From NCBI GenBank assembly GCA_003509235.1, contig DONH01000392.1, positions 1 to 10,837 on the forward strand: 10,837 nt of DNA. The letters run 5' to 3'. This stretch comes from Planctomycetaceae bacterium (GTDB lineage Bacteria > Planctomycetota > Planctomycetia > Pirellulales > UBA1268). Position numbers and translations under genes: made by a program. The notes under the pieces are model-generated. The model was not told the origin of the DNA. It saw only the letters and a list, made by a program, of their open reading frames with translations, and did not search any database. This document shows, piece by piece, positions 7,271 through 10,837 of the stretch (within the stretch, counting starts at the first letter, position 1; every line of letters begins with the position of its first letter).

Positions 7271-7936
7271 ATGAGATTTACATTCACCATTGATCCAAAG
7301 TCACGACGTTTATTCACAGATTTATTGATACGATCTGCAGTCATACTCCTACTATTAAACTGTGGCAGCCTCACGGTTGCAGATCAAAACAATCAGAACC
7401 GGGAAAACCGCATGAAGCACAATTCGAACAAGAATCCGGCGGTTACGGGACGCATACCTGACTCCGAGATTCCTAAAACAAATGTGGAGTGGAGAAAACG
7501 ACTGACAGCAGAACAATTTGAAATTGCCCGTAGGAAGGGAACTGAACGTGCGTTTTCTGGGAAATACTGGAACACAAAAACGCCAGGCACGTATCGCTGT
7601 ATTTGCTGTGGCGAACCCCTGTTTCGCTCTGGTGAGAAATTTGAAAGTGGATGTGGCTGGCCAAGTTTTTACGCACCAATTGATGCAAAAAAAGAGAACA
7701 CCAAAGGAAACGTTATTGCGGAACATGTAGACCGTTCACTCGCTGCTATCCCAGGGTTTGGCATACGTACTGAAGTAACCTGCCGTCGATGTGGAGCTCA
7801 TCTTGGTCACGTTTTCAATGATGGTCCCCCTCCTACCGGATTACGTTACTGCATCAATTCGGCATCTATTACCCTTGATCCTGAGGCACAGAGCAACGGG
7901 TCAAAAGACGAGAAAGACGCCTCAAAAAGCCAATAA
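7271..7936 (+). CDS. msrB: Exported peptide-methionine (R)-S-oxide reductase MsrB
   Basis: Reduces methionine-R-sulfoxide in proteins back to methionine. I choose ATG 7271 because AAAGGAG (7256-7262) lies eight bases upstream and it yields an N-terminal signal sequence: basic RR at 12-13 and R21, hydrophobic [10 protein letters not shown], then SLTVA before DQ (cleavage near 37). The open frame extends 33 codons further to 7172 without a ribosome site. With this start the protein has 221 residues. The MsrB domain covers about 68-203: structural zinc cysteines C110/C113 and C171/C174, resolving-type cysteine C128 in [15 protein letters not shown] (177-182) with both active-site histidines, and catalytic C194 in RYCINSAS. 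C112 inside the first zinc pair is an extra cysteine. The loop [16 protein letters not shown] (154-169) is about five residues longer than the usual DxSHGMxRTEV. The C-terminal tail is short and charged. C31 is not in a proper lipobox (Asn at -1), so a lipoprotein is less likely. Confidence 0.9.
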   Translation: MRFTFTIDPKSRRLFTDLLIRSAVILLLLNCGSLTVADQNNQNRENRMKHNSNKNPAVTGRIPDSEIPKTNVEWRKRLTAEQFEIARRKGTERAFSGKYWNTKTPGTYRCICCGEPLFRSGEKFESGCGWPSFYAPIDAKKENTKGNVIAEHVDRSLAAIPGFGIRTEVTCRRCGAHLGHVFNDGPPPTGLRYCINSASITLDPEAQSNGSKDEKDASKSQ

Positions 7937-8054
7937 ATTACCCGTTTTTGCTTAAAAAAGTTTGTACTCGTCGGCCTGCCTTTCTGTACCGGCTATCAAA
8001 GGCTAGAATGAAATGTTTCGATGAGGCCGACATTGTCGGTAGAGGAGCACAGCC
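7937..8054 (+). promoter_or_regulatory. argB leader with nested and competing inverted repeats
   Basis: GTCGGCCT (7970-7977) is an exact inverted match to AGGCCGAC (8024-8031). Between them GCCTTT (7978-7983) matches AAAGGC (7998-8003), directly abutting the outer stem. The right arm also carries CCGAC (8027-8031), which can instead pair with GTCGG (8035-8039) in a three-base-loop hairpin ending two bases before the Shine-Dalgarno AGAGGAG (8041-8047) of argB. The two pairings of 8027-8031 exclude each other. A -10-like TAGAAT at 8004-8009 lacks a good -35; if it is the true promoter, the transcript would start near 8016 and contain only the small hairpin. No ArgR box was recognised. Confidence 0.35.
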
Positions 8055-9008
8055 TTGGCCGATCCGATTATTAGCCTGACTCACAAACAAGCCATCGAAA
8101 AGGCTGACACGCTAATAGAAGCGCTTGGTTGGATACGCAAATTCCGTGATACAACCACCGTCATAAAACTAGGTGGCAGTATTTTGGAGCATCCTGATGC
8201 CCTCAGACATTTGCTGCTTGATATTGTTTTCATGACCACATTGGGCATGCGGGTCATAGTTGTACATGGTGGTGGCAAAGCAATATCTCGAGCGATGGAT
8301 GCCGCCGGCATCTCCCCCAAATTTGTACAAGGCAGACGGTATACCGATGCTACAACACTTGAAATTGTGGAAAAAGTTCTAGCAACTGAGCTCAATCATG
8401 AATTAGTTACCAATATTGAGGAGTTTGGTGGCCGTGCAATGTCTCTCAATTTTCTTTCCACAAATGTTTTGTTTGGTAAACGTCTCACGCTTCATGACGA
8501 CAAAGGTAAACCCATCGACCTTGGTCGCGTTGGTGAAGTAACTGAAGTGGATCGTCTTACGATTGACAATCTTTCATATGCTGGACAAGTTCCCGTCATT
8601 CCTTCGATGGCCATGGGCGATGATGGTGAAAAACTCAATATCAATGCTGACACCGCCGCCACAGCGGTAGCCGCTGCTGTTCATGCGGAAAAACTTGTCA
8701 TTCTCAGTGATATTCCTGGAGTTCTTAAAGACACGGAATCTCCCGAAAGTCTTATTCATTCCTTAACAGCCTCCAAGGCCCGAGAACTTATTCGTTCTGG
8801 CACAATTGCTGGGGGAATGATTCCAAAGATTGAGGGCTGTCTCAGCACTCTCGATCAGGGTGTCAAAAAAATCCACATTATTGACGGTCGTCTTCGCCAC
8901 TCGCTCCTGCTCGAAATTTACACAACAATTGGGGTTGGTACTGAGCTTGTAGCTGACTCGGTTATGGACCCAGATCGTCATCATCCGGAAGTATTACCAG
9001 TTGCATAG
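8055..9008 (+). CDS. argB: Acetylglutamate kinase (N-acetyl-L-glutamate 5-phosphotransferase)
   Basis: Phosphorylates N-acetylglutamate with ATP, the second step of arginine synthesis, in the cytoplasm. 317 residues of the amino acid kinase fold. Seen motifs: KLGGS (38-42), VVHGGGKAI (69-77), GRRYTD (93-98), the NINADTAA block (195-202), SDIPGVL (218-224), GGMIPKI (253-259) with K258, and a C-terminal [15 protein letters not shown] (284-298). A roughly 30-residue N-terminal helix (SLTHKQ...[11 protein letters not shown]) precedes the core. Such a helix marks the hexameric, arginine-inhibited class, so feedback inhibition is likely. The start is TTG, supported by AGAGGAG seven bases upstream; no ATG fits as well. 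argD follows 37 bases after the stop, so the two are almost surely co-transcribed. The leader has stem-loops that may control expression. Confidence 0.96.
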   Translation: MADPIISLTHKQAIEKADTLIEALGWIRKFRDTTTVIKLGGSILEHPDALRHLLLDIVFMTTLGMRVIVVHGGGKAISRAMDAAGISPKFVQGRRYTDATTLEIVEKVLATELNHELVTNIEEFGGRAMSLNFLSTNVLFGKRLTLHDDKGKPIDLGRVGEVTEVDRLTIDNLSYAGQVPVIPSMAMGDDGEKLNINADTAATAVAAAVHAEKLVILSDIPGVLKDTESPESLIHSLTASKARELIRSGTIAGGMIPKIEGCLSTLDQGVKKIHIIDGRLRHSLLLEIYTTIGVGTELVADSVMDPDRHHPEVLPVA

Positions 9009-9045
9009 ACGCTTCATTCGATCCCTCAACTCCCAAGAGATTTTC

Positions 9046-10284
9046 ATGGCAACAATCGACGCAATGCAATCGACAGATGCCCATAAACCTGGCCCCGAAA
9101 CACAAACAGTCATAAAGACGTTTGAACAGTATATTGTGCCTAACTACCGCCGATTCAATATATGTCTCGAACGTGGAGAAGGCTCGCGGGTCTGGGATGC
9201 TGATGGACAATGTTATCTTGATCTATTCCCAGGCTGGGGCTGCAATTTACTGGGCCATTGCCCAGCTCCTGTCGTGCAAGCTGTCCAAAAACAAGTGGAA
9301 AAGCTCATCCACGTCCCAAACACTTGGTACATGGAACCTCAAGGAACATGGGCGAAACTTCTTTCTGAGCGTTCATTTGGCGGGCAGGCCTTTTTCTGCA
9401 ATTCAGGCACTGAAGCAAATGAATCGGCGATAAAGCTTGTCAGATTAAGGTCCGAAGGAAAACGTTACAAAATCATTACGTTCCAAGGTGGTTTCCATGG
9501 CCGCACAATGGGCAGTGTCTCTGCTACGGCTCAGCCAAAATACCACGAAGGATTGGGGCCAATGGTTGCTGGTTTTCAATTTGCCCCTCACGGAGACCTT
9601 GACGCTGTTGCGCGTTTAATTGACGAGCACACCGGTGGGATTCTCATTGAACCCATTCTTGGGGAAGGCGGTATTGTTCCGGCATCTCAGGAATTCCTTA
9701 AGGGACTCCGCAAGCTTGCAGATGACAATGACCTATTACTTGTCTTTGATGAAGTTCAATCCGGCTGTGGGCGAACCGGCAAGTGGTTTGGCTATCAGCA
9801 TACAGACGTTATTCCTGATGTCATGACACTGGCTAAAAGCCTGTGTGCTGGTATCGCTGGTGGCGCCATGCTCACAACATCCGAACTGGCAAGACATCTC
9901 CGACCCGGAATGCATGCCGCGACTTTTGGTGGCAATCCAATTGCTGCTGTTGCTGGTATCGCCGCAATAGAAATGATTGAAAGCCAAGACCTGCTCGGCA
10001 ATGTAGCTAAAGCTGCCGAACTTTTCCGCAATCAACTTAATGCAATTAAAAGCACATGTGATTCTATCAGCGAGATTCGAATTCAAGGGATGATGATCGG
10101 TATTGAGCTTTCCGTTGATGGTGCAGCGGTCGTGCAAGCATGCCTTGATCGGCAACTTCTCGTGAATTGCACGCAAGGCAATGTCATACGGCTGCTTCCA
10201 GCGATGACGGTAACCGCGGCTGAGGTTGAAGAAGGCTGCCAAAAACTTTCTGAAGCTATTCTTGAAGTTACGAGCAGAAACTGA
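9046..10284 (+). CDS. argD: Acetylornithine aminotransferase
   Basis: PLP-dependent class III aminotransferase that makes N-acetylornithine from N-acetylglutamate semialdehyde using glutamate; many ArgD enzymes also serve lysine/DAP synthesis. 412 residues from ATG 9046, typical for the family. Visible elements: LFPGWGCNLLGH (60-71), PLP phosphate contact SGTEAN (120-125), FHGRTMGS (150-157), DEVQSGCGRTG (235-245) with D235 for the pyridine nitrogen, Schiff-base lysine K264 in TLAKSL, and ATFGGNP (292-298). After the lysine, SLCAGIAGGAML replaces the more usual GLGGGxPxGAM. AAGAGA lies five bases before this ATG. An in-frame TTG at 9001 overlapping the end of argB would add 15 residues but has no ribosome site. 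Second gene of argB-argD-argF. Confidence 0.95.
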   Translation: MATIDAMQSTDAHKPGPETQTVIKTFEQYIVPNYRRFNICLERGEGSRVWDADGQCYLDLFPGWGCNLLGHCPAPVVQAVQKQVEKLIHVPNTWYMEPQGTWAKLLSERSFGGQAFFCNSGTEANESAIKLVRLRSEGKRYKIITFQGGFHGRTMGSVSATAQPKYHEGLGPMVAGFQFAPHGDLDAVARLIDEHTGGILIEPILGEGGIVPASQEFLKGLRKLADDNDLLLVFDEVQSGCGRTGKWFGYQHTDVIPDVMTLAKSLCAGIAGGAMLTTSELARHLRPGMHAATFGGNPIAAVAGIAAIEMIESQDLLGNVAKAAELFRNQLNAIKSTCDSISEIRIQGMMIGIELSVDGAAVVQACLDRQLLVNCTQGNVIRLLPAMTVTAAEVEEGCQKLSEAILEVTSRN

Positions 10285-10355
10285 ATAGCACCCAGTACTC
10301 CTAACAAGCCGCCTACTTACCTGTACAGTATCCAAATAGAATCAACGGTATTTCA

Positions 10356-10837
10356 ATGCGTCATTTTTTAGTTGTAGAAGATTTGACTCCACAAGAAATT
10401 GAAGGAGTCTTTGCGATTTCCCAGGATCTTGAAACGAAGTACGCTGCTGGTATTCGAGATGCACTTTTTCCAGGTCGTGTTCTTGCCCTTGTTTTTGAAA
10501 AACAGAGCCTACGTACACGTGTCAGTTTTCAAACTGCGATGGTACACCTAGGGGGATCAGGGCTTTTTCTCGGAGACGACACTGGGTTTGCAAGTTCTCG
10601 AGAAAGTGTTGGTGATTTCAGTCGAGTGCTTAGTGAATATGTTGACTGTATTGCCTGCCGTGCTAAATCCCACGCGACAATTGAGCAATTAGCCGCATCA
10701 TCGAGCGTACCTGTCATCAACGCCCTCAGTGATTTCAGCCATCCGTGCCAAGCACTCGCAGATCTTTACACGCTCCGCAGGCATATTGGTCGACTGGAAG
10801 GACTGACATTCACTTTTGTAGGTGATGGAAATAATGT
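10356..10837 (+). CDS. argF: Ornithine carbamoyltransferase, N-terminal part (cut by window edge)
   Basis: Joins carbamoyl phosphate to ornithine to give citrulline in arginine synthesis. The first 160 residues are present; the rest lies past the right edge. The carbamoyl phosphate site is FEKQSLRTRVSF (47-58), where many family members have FEKPSTRTR; the arginines are kept. HPCQALADLYTL (129-140) and the end of the visible part, FVGDGNNV (154-161), are ornithine-type hallmarks and argue against aspartate carbamoyltransferase. LGGSGLFL (65-72) and ESVGDFSRVLSEYVD (83-97) are also family-like. It starts at ATG 10356, 71 bases after argD, with no clear ribosome site in front; MRHFLVVEDLTPQE is a normal OTC beginning. 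Same strand as argB and argD, so probably one operon. The ornithine-binding SMG loop is outside the window. Confidence 0.95.
   Translation, partial: MRHFLVVEDLTPQEIEGVFAISQDLETKYAAGIRDALFPGRVLALVFEKQSLRTRVSFQTAMVHLGGSGLFLGDDTGFASSRESVGDFSRVLSEYVDCIACRAKSHATIEQLAASSSVPVINALSDFSHPCQALADLYTLRRHIGRLEGLTFTFVGDGNN

Noticed and set aside
7945..7958. TTTTT/AAAAA hairpin after msrB as a rho-independent terminator
   Set aside because: The stem has only A-T pairs and no T-run after it, so it should not terminate.
9001..9045. Upstream TTG start for argD overlapping the argB stop
   Set aside because: No Shine-Dalgarno, and the extra 15 residues do not look like ArgD; ATG 9046 is better placed.
9736..10335. 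199-codon minus-strand open frame opposite argD
   Set aside because: Lies opposite conserved ArgD motifs, including the PLP lysine; translation resembles no family.
1..10837. Mobile elements, CRISPR arrays, tRNA/rRNA genes, toxin-antitoxin or defence genes
   Set aside because: Looked for on both strands; no direct repeat array, transposase or integrase motifs, tRNA-like cloverleaf or defence domain was found.

Overview
The window looks like ordinary chromosome of a Gram-negative-type bacterium, most probably a Planctomycetota (Pirellula/Rhodopirellula-like). That assignment is an inference from overall protein character: a SulP transporter ending its visible part in an FNQPD-type stretch, a long class I methyltransferase with a regulatory domain, a cyclophilin fused to a helical N-terminal region, and an arginine cluster with a TTG start. 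No rRNA marker is present to prove it. Base composition and codon use look even, and I see no insertion sequence, integrase, CRISPR array, tRNA or phage gene.

Left part (1-5862). A SulP-family anion transporter runs off the left edge on the minus strand. It faces a divergent 517-residue class I SAM methyltransferase with a C-terminal regulatory region (695-2248, plus). That gene converges on a minus-strand block. In transcription order the block is rsmD (16S rRNA guanine-N2 methyltransferase, 5862-5185), a likely intrinsic terminator, a GspE/PilB-type secretion or pilus ATPase (4964-3255), and an exported SYLF-domain protein with a proline-rich tail (3139-2279).

Right part (6024-10837), all plus strand. 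It opens with two adjacent exported protein-maintenance enzymes: a signal-peptide-bearing cyclophilin-type prolyl isomerase and a signal-peptide-bearing methionine sulfoxide reductase B. For both, a Shine-Dalgarno-supported start lies 33 codons inside the longest open frame. The arginine biosynthesis genes argB (acetylglutamate kinase, TTG start), argD (acetylornithine aminotransferase) and argF (ornithine carbamoyltransferase, cut by the right edge) follow. Together they catalyse N-acetylglutamate phosphorylation, acetylornithine formation and the ornithine-to-citrulline step. The reductase step (argC) and deacetylation or acetyl transfer (argJ or argE) are not in the window. The argB leader has nested and competing inverted repeats next to its ribosome binding site, which is the most interesting non-coding signal here.

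I found no convincing new multi-gene system. The points worth a second look are the argB leader, the altered TM3 motif of the SulP protein, the possible protein-methyltransferase identity of the 517-residue enzyme, the exported PpiA/MsrB pair, and several non-consensus motif residues.
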